The position numbers and the translations under genes are program-made. Below, piece after piece: positions 7,281 through 13,972 of a DNA stretch of 14,678 nucleotides. The notes under the pieces are model-generated. The model saw only the letters and a program-made list of their open reading frames with translations. It had not been told where the DNA came from and did not search any database. Numbering within the stretch: position 1 is the stretch's first letter; each line of letters starts with the position of its first letter. Origin of the DNA: Candidatus Cloacimonadota bacterium (GTDB lineage: Bacteria > Cloacimonadota > Cloacimonadia > Cloacimonadales > JAFGVF01); contig JAFGVF010000003.1 in NCBI GenBank assembly GCA_016938155.1, positions 1-14,678 of the forward strand, written 5' to 3'.

Positions 7281-9424
7281 TAAATTATTCTTTCAACCTC
7301 CATCAATCTTGTCCCGTTTAAGTTCATCTCAATCTTTTGAACTCCTGTCTTTTTGTTGATGATAACCTCTCCTTCAAACTCCTTAACAGACTTATTAAGG
7401 AAGAATAAAGTAGTTTGTGACCTGATAATAATCTCATCAGGAGTGTCAACAGCTTTATGTTCGGAATGTGATGAAATCAATCTTGGCATGAATGCTTTCA
7501 GGAATAAAATTGACTTCTCTTTGTATGGTTCGAAGAATATTGATAGTGGAGGTTTATCGTGCCAAAGAATCTCTTTGCTCTTTAAATACGGAAAGCGTGA
7601 AAGTAAAACTGCAAAAGCATAAAGTGCACATTTTCTTTTTCCTGTATAGCTGAATCCATTATAAATTCCTTCATATACTGAGAAGTAAAGCATTGCACCC
7701 AGATTGTTACTTAAACTTAGATTTCCTAAAAGATCAACTGCGACTTCCCATTTCTCCTCCTTTATTCCATCATGGCAATTTACTCTGAAAGTGCTGTCAT
7801 CACTTACTTTCAAGTGCAAAATATCCTGCAGAACTGCTTCAGGTAGTAGAGGAGATATTGTTTCTCCTTTTTCAGGAATCCCATACGGTATGAAGTTAAA
7901 TGTACTACTGTCTGAAGATTTTTTGTAATTAACTAAATATGCTTTCAATGTGGATGAACCGGCTTCCGGACCCAGTTGTACATTGAAGTGAAGATGAGGC
8001 ACCGCTGCTCTTCCGGAGTTACCTACTGCCCCCAAACGAGTTCCTTTCACAATATAATCACCTTGTCTGACAGTGATGCTACCCGATTTCAGATGTGCAT
8101 ACATTGTACAGATACTGCCCCAATGTTGAATGATAACATAGTTACCCCAGTTATCAGTTGTATTTATTTGGTTTATCGGGTTATCGGGGATTCCATCAAG
8201 GACTTTTACGACATAACCGGATGCAGATGCAAGTGCCGGTTTACCGTAACAATAGTAATCGTTAGGAACAATACCATCATTTTTGTAAGCTTTACCCTCT
8301 TTATCGTAAACCTCGAAATCCCAGGCAAATCTCCATTGTTGTTTATGTGTATGTTCTCCATCGTTGCCCTGTGTCAGTGTCCATTCTCCGCTAAAAGGCA
8401 GAAAGAACTGAGATGTACCTGTCTGATAAAATCTCTCGATTCTGGAATAATAATATTCCAGATTGCCTTCAGGGTGAAATGAATCAAAATCTACTCCATA
8501 GGGGCTGCTGTTAAGTAGTCTGAGTCGCATTGAATAAACAAAGATAAAGACTGTTATACAATATGGAAAGGCAAAAGGCGGGATATAGAAGTTATACAAC
8601 ATAGTCTGAAAAGAGAAAGCAATAATCAAGCCTGTTATAGCGGCAATGACAGCAAGTAGATACGAAGACCAGCTTGGGATAAAAAATACACCTCCGATTG
8701 CTATTGTAATTAGGATTAGATTTAAACTCGGAAACAGAATTTCTCCGGATGGGAAGTTATTAAAGACAGTCATGAAAAGATAACTCAGTGAGTACCCGAG
8801 GATGGATAACACAAAGCCTATTCTTGTGGTCAACAGCAAGGCAATACTGATTAAAACTCCTGCAATTATGTTGGGTTGAAAGAAAATACTCCCAAGGCTC
8901 TTGAAATATAGTTCCGGATATCTCGGCAGAACAGGATTTATCTGGAGTATCAAAGCCCGTGTTTCTCCCATAAGGGTTCCACCGAGTCTCAGATAGAAGA
9001 AACTAAGGAATATAGCTATGAATGAGAAGGCTAAACTCATGGAAGGGAAATTGAAGTACCTCATTATTATCGAGTTTAGGGTTACATAAGTCAACAATGT
9101 CAGAACAGAAGTTATAATTAATAGGGGTAGAAAGATTACGGGATTGAAATGCTCAAAGGGATAGAAATAGCCGAACCCGAGAGAAACGAGCAGGCTGTTG
9201 AAACCCATTATCCCTGAAATACTTTCCCAACTATCAAATCGGAATATTCTGGCAAAGAAGATTGCGATAATAGCCCCAAAAAGACCGGTTAAACCGGTCT
9301 TTGGTTCTAACATAGTCGATAAGAGAATTAATAAGCCGACATATTTCTCATTACTGAATAATATGGTTGAATAACAATTCAGTATAGCATTTCCAAACGC
9401 TGTAAGTTTATTATGCACCTTCAT
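7280..9424 (-). CDS. Urea transporter-family protein fused to an M23/LytM-like domain
   Basis: This is a 714-residue protein. Residues 10-305 are a hydrophobic, internally repeated urea-transporter (UT) domain with the typical GFNSLLVSLGFGYF (74-87), FFQPNIIAGVLISIALLL (181-198) and IAIGGVFFIPS (241-251). Residues 355-500 are an M23/LytM fold: WDF with Asp369, YAHL with His444, a GD.(V).KG turn, GNSGRAAVPHLHF with His477 and His479. The first zinc-ligand position, normally His four residues before the Asp, is Arg365, although His358 and His360 lie nearby. Residues 500-714 match nothing I recognise. The start is fixed by an in-frame TGA just upstream (9431-9433). By the positive-inside rule (MRLRLL after the last helix), the M23 part would face the cytoplasm, which is odd for a wall hydrolase. 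It may be a non-proteolytic binding domain. Transport of urea itself is unproven. Confidence 0.85.
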   Translation of the reverse strand: MKVHNKLTAFGNAILNCYSTILFSNEKYVGLLILLSTMLEPKTGLTGLFGAIIAIFFARIFRFDSWESISGIMGFNSLLVSLGFGYFYPFEHFNPVIFLPLLIITSVLTLLTYVTLNSIIMRYFNFPSMSLAFSFIAIFLSFFYLRLGGTLMGETRALILQINPVLPRYPELYFKSLGSIFFQPNIIAGVLISIALLLTTRIGFVLSILGYSLSYLFMTVFNNFPSGEILFPSLNLILITIAIGGVFFIPSWSSYLLAVIAAITGLIIAFSFQTMLYNFYIPPFAFPYCITVFIFVYSMRLRLLNSSPYGVDFDSFHPEGNLEYYYSRIERFYQTGTSQFFLPFSGEWTLTQGNDGEHTHKQQWRFAWDFEVYDKEGKAYKNDGIVPNDYYCYGKPALASASGYVVKVLDGIPDNPINQINTTDNWGNYVIIQHWGSICTMYAHLKSGSITVRQGDYIVKGTRLGAVGNSGRAAVPHLHFNVQLGPEAGSSTLKAYLVNYKKSSDSSTFNFIPYGIPEKGETISPLLPEAVLQDILHLKVSDDSTFRVNCHDGIKEEKWEVAVDLLGNLSLSNNLGAMLYFSVYEGIYNGFSYTGKRKCALYAFAVLLSRFPYLKSKEILWHDKPPLSIFFEPYKEKSILFLKAFMPRLISSHSEHKAVDTPDEIIIRSQTTLFFLNKSVKEFEGEVIINKKTGVQKIEMNLNGTRLMEVERII
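9278..9302 (-). promoter_or_regulatory. Intragenic terminator-like hairpin near the start of the transporter fusion gene
   Basis: Bases 9280-9302 form an inverted repeat with 11-base perfect arms (AAAGACCGGTT / AACCGGTCTTT) around a single base. On the transcribed strand the GC-rich stem ends in five T residues (9278-9282), which is the form of an intrinsic terminator. It lies about 120-145 bases into the reading frame and encodes the T-G-L-T-G-L-F-G stretch (residues 43-50). It could act as an attenuator for the distal genes, or simply be a result of the repeated TGL codons. Confidence 0.4.
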
Positions 9425-9433
9425 AAATTCTCA

Positions 9434-10780
9434 TTAAACTCTTAAGTGTTCCGGAATTCTCTCTCTTCTCTGAATGTCATCAAGATACTCCCGTTCTCTT
9501 ATTAGTTCCACGGTTCCTGTTTCAGAGATAAGTACAACATTCGGTCTATATTCAATAAATTGCATCCACTGTGTAACATTGTATGCACCCACAGGATGAA
9601 TCACGACTTTATCATTATTTTGTAAATCAGGGAATACACTATCCGGTTTTATTACATCGATATTCATACATAGTGGACCGTAGAAAACAGTGTTTCTGGA
9701 AGTACCAGAGAGGGGTTGAGCCGGCTTTATCTTTAGATTATACCACCAGGCAGTAATCAGCATATTCACACCCGCATCAAGAATAACAGCTCTTTGTCCG
9801 GTAGGAAGGTCTTTCTTGCCAATTACTGAAGCAACACAATATCCTGCTTCTGCGACAAGAACTCTTCCTGTTTCCATTATCAAGCGGGGATGTTCTTCTC
9901 TTGTGAATTGGGCTTCATTAAATGCCCTGCCGATTGAAGCAAAGTACTGCTCAGGGTTAGGTGAAGCAAATTCACCCGGTGTGTATTGGTTGTGCAGAGT
10001 ATTACGAGATGCAAAGCCACCACCTAAATCGATGTATTCCACCACAATTCCGAACTTATCTTTCAACTGTTGAGCCAGGTCTAACAATGCCTTTGCGGAA
10101 TAGTAATAAGCTGTTGCTTCAAGCATAAATGTACCGATATGAGTATGTAATCCAACTATCTTCAGTTTCCCTCCGGTAACAATTCTTTGCAAGGTTCGCA
10201 TTGCTTCACCATTATCGTAATTGAACCCGAATCTCTGCCATTGAGGATACACGCCCGTGTCCATGTTGACTCTTATTGCCACTTGAGGCATCATTCCAAG
10301 TTCTTCAGAAACAGATTCGAGTAAAACAATCTCATCCAAATGGTCTATGTGAATTCTTGCTCCCTCAGAAACTGCTTTTAGCAAATCCTCTCTTCTCTTT
10401 CCGGGACCATTGAATATGATATCAGATCCTTTCTGTCCCAAACCTCGTGCCATATCATATTCCATTATACTCACAACTTCTGCTTTAGCACCTTCCTGAT
10501 GGAATATTGAGCAAATGGCTTGCAAATAGTTCGTTTTATATGACCAGGATATTTCTGAATTTGGGTAATACTTTTCCAAGGCAGTTTTCATTTCCCTGTA
10601 TTTATTCCTGATGGCATTTTCTGAGAAGATCATTACGGGAGAACCGTATTCTTCAGTTATACTGCTGATCAAAACATTCTCTATTTTATCCTGATAATCA
10701 ACAACACTTGTAAATCCGAATTTATTGGTCATGCCAACATCATTTTTCTCTATAAAGGGGGGATTGTATTTCTTTTTCAT
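9434..10780 (-). CDS. Fold-III PLP-dependent amino acid decarboxylase (DAP/ornithine decarboxylase superfamily)
   Basis: This 448-residue enzyme has all landmarks of the alanine-racemase-fold decarboxylases: SWSYKTN with the PLP Lys82, GLHTHIG (His212/His214), the phosphate-binding GGGF (253-256), METGR (302-306), GPLCMNID with the catalytic Cys371 and Asp375, and GAYNVTQWMQF (398-408). Such enzymes decarboxylate amino acids such as diaminopimelate, ornithine, arginine or carboxynorspermidine, and in BtrK a carrier-bound glutamate. The residue after the catalytic Cys is Met, not the Glu of lysA products or the Asp of ornithine decarboxylases, so neither substrate should be assumed. The ATG overlaps the ATP-grasp stop (TAATG) and has AAGGAAG upstream. 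Its neighbours suggest it acts in sequence with the ligase rather than in lysine or polyamine synthesis. Confidence 0.88.
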   Translation of the reverse strand: MKKKYNPPFIEKNDVGMTNKFGFTSVVDYQDKIENVLISSITEEYGSPVMIFSENAIRNKYREMKTALEKYYPNSEISWSYKTNYLQAICSIFHQEGAKAEVVSIMEYDMARGLGQKGSDIIFNGPGKRREDLLKAVSEGARIHIDHLDEIVLLESVSEELGMMPQVAIRVNMDTGVYPQWQRFGFNYDNGEAMRTLQRIVTGGKLKIVGLHTHIGTFMLEATAYYYSAKALLDLAQQLKDKFGIVVEYIDLGGGFASRNTLHNQYTPGEFASPNPEQYFASIGRAFNEAQFTREEHPRLIMETGRVLVAEAGYCVASVIGKKDLPTGQRAVILDAGVNMLITAWWYNLKIKPAQPLSGTSRNTVFYGPLCMNIDVIKPDSVFPDLQNNDKVVIHPVGAYNVTQWMQFIEYRPNVVLISETGTVELIREREYLDDIQRRERIPEHLRV

Positions 10781-11853
10781 TATTTCACTTCCTTATTATG
10801 TAATTCTTTGAGACTGGAGATAGTACCAAATTTATTGATATGGGATATTATGTCCTCTGAGTGTCTGATAAAGATAGTACCGGTTTCATATTCGGTCATT
10901 GGTTCAACAGGTAACCCGAGTGCCATCATTAGATCGATTGCCGGCAGATTCTGCCCTGCTCCGGCTGATAACCTAATCCAGGCAGGGAAGCGGGGATTAA
11001 TCTCGATAATAAATATCTCACCGGTTGCATTCTGGATTACTTCAAGCTCTGCCGGTCCTCGCCATTTCAAGGTCTTTATAACTTTTTCAGCAAACTCTTT
11101 TAACTCAGGATTATCCACAACAACACCTCCGAACCCCTTACCTTTATCAGTAATAATTAGCTTTCGCTGAGGTATCATTCCCAACATTCCGCCCTCTCCG
11201 TCTCCTACAAGGGCGATATTGAATTCATCACCATATACTTTTTGCTGCACAATTACCGGCAATCCCCACTTAGCTTTCAATTTACCAAAGATATCGAAGG
11301 CATCATCTAACGAATACACTTCATATGCTTCATAAAGCTTTCCCTTTATAAAGAATGGGAAAGTGATAGTTGCTGCGATATTGTATAGCTCTTGAGCATC
11401 AGTACAAAAGAAAGATTTAGGGACTCCGATACCAAGTTCATCGAACATACGGTTCAGACGCGTTTTATCCCGAGCCTGAAACTGCTCTTCTGTCGGGAGA
11501 AAGAACTTTATTCCTCTGTCATTAAGCACTTTCTCGAGTCTTATATAGTTGATGATTTCAGAATCCAGTGTCGGGATTATTACATCAATTTTAACTTGGG
11601 ATAAAATATAATCCAGTCTTTGTAGAAACACTTCTGAGCCACCAGAGGGATAAGGCATAACAAAAATATCATCTGCCAGATCTTCTACGAAAATTCCTGC
11701 TTCCAGTGTATCATAAACCAGAGCTACAATTCGACCCTTAAATCCTGCGTCACGCAGACAACGAATAACAGGTGTCCCGGGTTGTGGGTTGTCTCCGGTT
11801 TTTAAACCCGTTACTGCAACTGTACATTCCAGCTTGGATAAATCTATACTCAT
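10780..11853 (-). CDS. CarB-like ATP-grasp ligase
   Basis: This 357-residue protein begins with a Rossmann-like pre-ATP-grasp domain (VAVTGLKTGDNPQPG, residues 12-26). The ATP-grasp fold follows: RDKTRLNRMFDELGIGVP (128-145), PFFIKGK with the ATP-contacting Lys170, the hinge region IVQQKVYGDEFN (201-212), the GFGGVVV loop (240-246), and the metal/ATP segment AELEV with Glu269 and EINPRFPAW with Glu284, Asn286 and Arg288. These enzymes use ATP to form an acyl-phosphate and ligate it to an amine or thiol, in a manner related to carbamoyl phosphate synthase and amino acid ligases. The substrate cannot be read from sequence. One base separates it from the PqqD-like stop, and it overlaps the decarboxylase start. 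It is shorter than CarB and lacks the duplicated half, so it is not carbamoyl phosphate synthase. Confidence 0.87.
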   Translation of the reverse strand: MSIDLSKLECTVAVTGLKTGDNPQPGTPVIRCLRDAGFKGRIVALVYDTLEAGIFVEDLADDIFVMPYPSGGSEVFLQRLDYILSQVKIDVIIPTLDSEIINYIRLEKVLNDRGIKFFLPTEEQFQARDKTRLNRMFDELGIGVPKSFFCTDAQELYNIAATITFPFFIKGKLYEAYEVYSLDDAFDIFGKLKAKWGLPVIVQQKVYGDEFNIALVGDGEGGMLGMIPQRKLIITDKGKGFGGVVVDNPELKEFAEKVIKTLKWRGPAELEVIQNATGEIFIIEINPRFPAWIRLSAGAGQNLPAIDLMMALGLPVEPMTEYETGTIFIRHSEDIISHINKFGTISSLKELHNKEVK

Positions 11854-11854
11854 A

Positions 11855-12100
11855 TCAACTTACCAGATGAAGGTTCTTTAGCTGAGTCAGAAAGTATTCC
11901 AAATCCCTTCTGATAGCATCGTGCGTAACTTCATATTCTTCCATTATTTTAGCAATAATCTCCTCTTCACTTCGGTCTTTATTCAAGAGATTAATAATCG
12001 TAATTGCCATCTCATTGCTATTATAAGAGATACCTGTAGATGGATCAAAAATAAAACCACTTTCACTGATTGCGATTTTCTTTAGCTTAGATGTATTCAT
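11855..12100 (-). CDS. PqqD-like small protein (RRE-type winged helix)
   Basis: From the ATG at 12100 this is an 81-residue protein. It matches the PqqD family pattern: a short beta hairpin with GFIFDPSTGISYNSNE (residues 12-27), the IINLLNKDRSEEEIIAKI helix region, then EYEVTHDAIRRDLEYFLTQL and a short tail. PqqD-like domains usually bind leader peptides of ribosomal natural products or serve as small partner proteins of modifying enzymes. Two upstream in-frame ATGs (12136 and 12124) would add the residues MCHIMARNKGGK, but that extension is just translated Shine-Dalgarno sequence (AAAGGAGGAAAG), so I reject it. The gene opens the cassette that includes the ATP-grasp and decarboxylase genes. 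There is no Asp-Ser-Leu site, so it is not an acyl carrier protein. Which peptide or partner it recognises is unknown. Confidence 0.85.
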   Translation of the reverse strand: MNTSKLKKIAISESGFIFDPSTGISYNSNEMAITIINLLNKDRSEEEIIAKIMEEYEVTHDAIRRDLEYFLTQLKNLHLVS

Positions 12101-12104
12101 CTTT

Positions 12105-12110
12105 CCTCCT
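12105..12110 (-). promoter_or_regulatory. Near-consensus Shine-Dalgarno that fixes the PqqD-like start
   Basis: The minus strand reads AGGAGG, extended to AAAGGAGG, four bases before the ATG at 12100. It is the strongest ribosome site in the window. It decides between three possible ATG starts and suggests that this small protein is made in larger amounts than the downstream coupled genes. Confidence 0.8.
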
Positions 12111-12117
12111 TTGTTTC

Positions 12118-12134
12118 GTGCCATAATATGACAC
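12118..12134 (-). promoter_or_regulatory. Short inverted repeat in the only intergenic gap
   Basis: In the 57-base gap between uvrC and the PqqD-like gene, the minus strand reads GTGTCAT-ATT-ATGGCAC. This is a 7-base-pair hairpin (one G-U pair as RNA) with a 3-base loop. No T-run follows, so it is not an intrinsic terminator. It could be an operator half-site pair, an mRNA processing or stabilising hairpin, or chance. It ends just upstream of the strong Shine-Dalgarno. Confidence 0.35.
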
Positions 12135-12157
12135 ATTAGTCAAATATTTACTGCACG

Positions 12158-13972
12158 CTAAATTTGTTTATTTAAATAACTGATAATTTCCTCTGCCAGA
12201 GTTTTGCCAACTCCTTTAATAGATGCAAGTTCTTCTACAGTTGCATTTTTAATTCTCTCCACGGAGCCAAACTCTTTCAATAAGAGGAATCTTGTCTTTT
12301 CGCCAATACCTTTTATTTCATCTAATTCTGATTTAATTGTGCGTTTGCTTCTTCTCTGACGATGGAAGGTGATAGCAAATCTATGGGCTTCATCCCGAAT
12401 CTCAACAAGCAGTCTTAAGGCATTTGAGGAACGGGGGAGGAGTATAGATTCCTGTTGACCTGCCAAATAAATCTCTTCAATCCTTTTTGCCAGAGAAATC
12501 ATTCTTATCTCTGAATCTGCGAATTTCTGCAATTCAGCATAGGCTTTATTAAGCTGTCCTTTGCCTCCATCAATTACTATCAAATCGGGAGTCATCTCCG
12601 GTTCTTTCTTCGTCTCATTTATAAATCTTTCGATTGTCTCAGCCATTGAGGCAAAGTCATCCTGTCCCTCGACAGTTCGCATAATGAATTTACGATAGAA
12701 ACTCTTCTTCGGTTTACCGTTCTCGAAATATACTGCGGAAGAAACAGTATCTGTACCCTGTATCGTAGAGATATCCATGCAGACAATCTTTCGTGGTAAT
12801 TTGGATAGATTCAATTGTTCCTTCAACTCCTGTATGGGCAGAATTGTCCGGCTTGCTTTTCTCATGTGGGCAAGCTTCTGCTCCTCAACATAATTGAAGG
12901 CATTCAATCTGGCAACATTGATGAGTTGTACCTTTTCACCCCGCTGTGGTAAAGTCAGCTTATTGCCAAGCCACTTATTTAAAAACTCCATCTCATCGGG
13001 TTCAATCTGGAGCAAGATGCTGTGAGGTAGTTCATCTATTTGGGCATAATACTGTTTCAAAAAAGAGGACATAATCTCTTCTAAACTACTCTCTTCAACC
13101 TGAGTGAGGGGATAGGTCTCTTTGTGCAGAACCTTGCCCTCCACCATCTTAATTACAACAACGGCAGCATTATCTTCCTCTTTGTATATCCCGATCACAT
13201 CCCTGTCTTTAAAGTCGGTCAGAAACATGGTTCGATTATTCTGTACCTTCTGAAGGGCAGTTATTTTGTCTCTAAGGACTGCTGCCTTTTCGAACTCCAT
13301 CTTTTCTGCACAAGCCTGCATCTCGTCCTTGAATTCATCAATAATGACATTATGTTTTCCTTTCAGAAATTTCATCATCTGTTCTACAGTTTTCCTGTAA
13401 TCAGCAACGCTTATTTTTCCAATGCAGGGAGCTGTACATGTTCCTAATTGGTAGTTTATACATGCTTTTGTGAACACAACTTTATCAACAGGAATCTCCC
13501 TCGTACATCTTCTTATAGGGAATATCCATTCCATAAGACGCATAGTTTGTCTCACAGCACCGGCATTGGTATGAGGTCCGAAGTATCGGTTTCCGTCACG
13601 AACAAAGTCTCTGGTCACAAAGACGCGGGGAAACGGCTCTTTTACGGTTACTTTGATGAAAGGATACTGCTTGTCATCTTTAAGGAGAATATTATAGCGG
13701 GGACGGTGCTGTTTTATTAAATTAGATTCCAACTCCAAAGCCTCAGTTTCGGAATTGGTGATTATATAGTCCAAATCAGCTATCTTAGAAACAAGTCTCG
13801 CTGTTTTACCATCACTTGCCTTTCCGTTAATATAGGACATAACCCTGTTTTTAAGGTTAAGGGCTTTACCTACATAGATTATTTTACCCTTTGCATCTTT
13901 CCAGAGGTAGCAACCGGGTTTTGAAGGCAGAAGGCGTAATTTAGTTTCTAATTCGGGTGAAATCTTTGCCAT
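12158..13972 (-). CDS. uvrC: Excinuclease ABC subunit C
   Basis: This is a full-length UvrC of 604 residues, which cuts DNA on both sides of a lesion within the UvrABC repair complex. The order is standard: GIY-YIG nuclease at the N-terminus (PGCYLWKD at 19-26, IIYVGKA at 31-37, Arg43), a cysteine cluster at 156, 171, 179 and 183 in the spacing of the UvrC iron-sulphur site, a UVR motif around 214-248 for UvrB contact, an RNase H-like 5' nuclease with Asp400, Asp468 (VIDGGKGQL) and His530 (RDEAHRF), and tandem helix-hairpin-helix motifs at 552-600. The usual DISH following the first Asp is DIST here. It overlaps the end of murJ by 25 bases. It shares the strand of the downstream envelope genes but has no functional link to them that I can see. 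Confidence 0.96.
   Translation of the reverse strand: MAKISPELETKLRLLPSKPGCYLWKDAKGKIIYVGKALNLKNRVMSYINGKASDGKTARLVSKIADLDYIITNSETEALELESNLIKQHRPRYNILLKDDKQYPFIKVTVKEPFPRVFVTRDFVRDGNRYFGPHTNAGAVRQTMRLMEWIFPIRRCTREIPVDKVVFTKACINYQLGTCTAPCIGKISVADYRKTVEQMMKFLKGKHNVIIDEFKDEMQACAEKMEFEKAAVLRDKITALQKVQNNRTMFLTDFKDRDVIGIYKEEDNAAVVVIKMVEGKVLHKETYPLTQVEESSLEEIMSSFLKQYYAQIDELPHSILLQIEPDEMEFLNKWLGNKLTLPQRGEKVQLINVARLNAFNYVEEQKLAHMRKASRTILPIQELKEQLNLSKLPRKIVCMDISTIQGTDTVSSAVYFENGKPKKSFYRKFIMRTVEGQDDFASMAETIERFINETKKEPEMTPDLIVIDGGKGQLNKAYAELQKFADSEIRMISLAKRIEEIYLAGQQESILLPRSSNALRLLVEIRDEAHRFAITFHRQRRSKRTIKSELDEIKGIGEKTRFLLLKEFGSVERIKNATVEELASIKGVGKTLAEEIISYLNKQI

Noticed and set aside
7976-8482. 168-residue plus-strand open frame opposite the M23 domain
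   Set aside because: It lies antisense to a well-conserved domain, is Cys-rich without a recognisable pattern, and has no convincing ribosome site; it is a shadow frame, like the other plus-strand frames.
9411-9434. Seven-codon frame (MRIYEGA) beginning at the TAATG of the decarboxylase stop and overlapping the transporter start
   Set aside because: It fits coupling geometry but is out of frame with the transporter, and nothing beyond length and position supports a leader peptide.
9434-10780. Annotation of the decarboxylase as lysA (diaminopimelate decarboxylase)
   Set aside because: The residue after the catalytic Cys is Met rather than Glu, and the neighbours are not lysine genes; only the superfamily is supported.
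10780-11853. Annotation of the ATP-grasp gene as carB or as D-Ala-D-Ala ligase
   Set aside because: It is far too short for CarB and lacks the duplicated half. The N-terminal domain and the EINPRFPAW motif are CarB-like rather than Ddl-like.
11855-12100. The small protein as an acyl carrier protein for a Dlt-like system
   Set aside because: There is no Asp-Ser-Leu phosphopantetheine site, and the pattern follows PqqD throughout.
12101-12136. Longer PqqD-like start at 12136 (MCHIMARNKGGK extension)
   Set aside because: The extension is the translated ribosome-binding region. AGGAGG lies four bases before the ATG at 12100, and the PqqD fold starts just after that Met.
12101-12157. Possible sigma-70 promoter (TTGACT followed by TATTAT)
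   Set aside because: The two hexamers are separated by only about 9 bases. At 17-base spacing neither has a good partner, and no TAnnTTTG element of the Bacteroidetes type is present.
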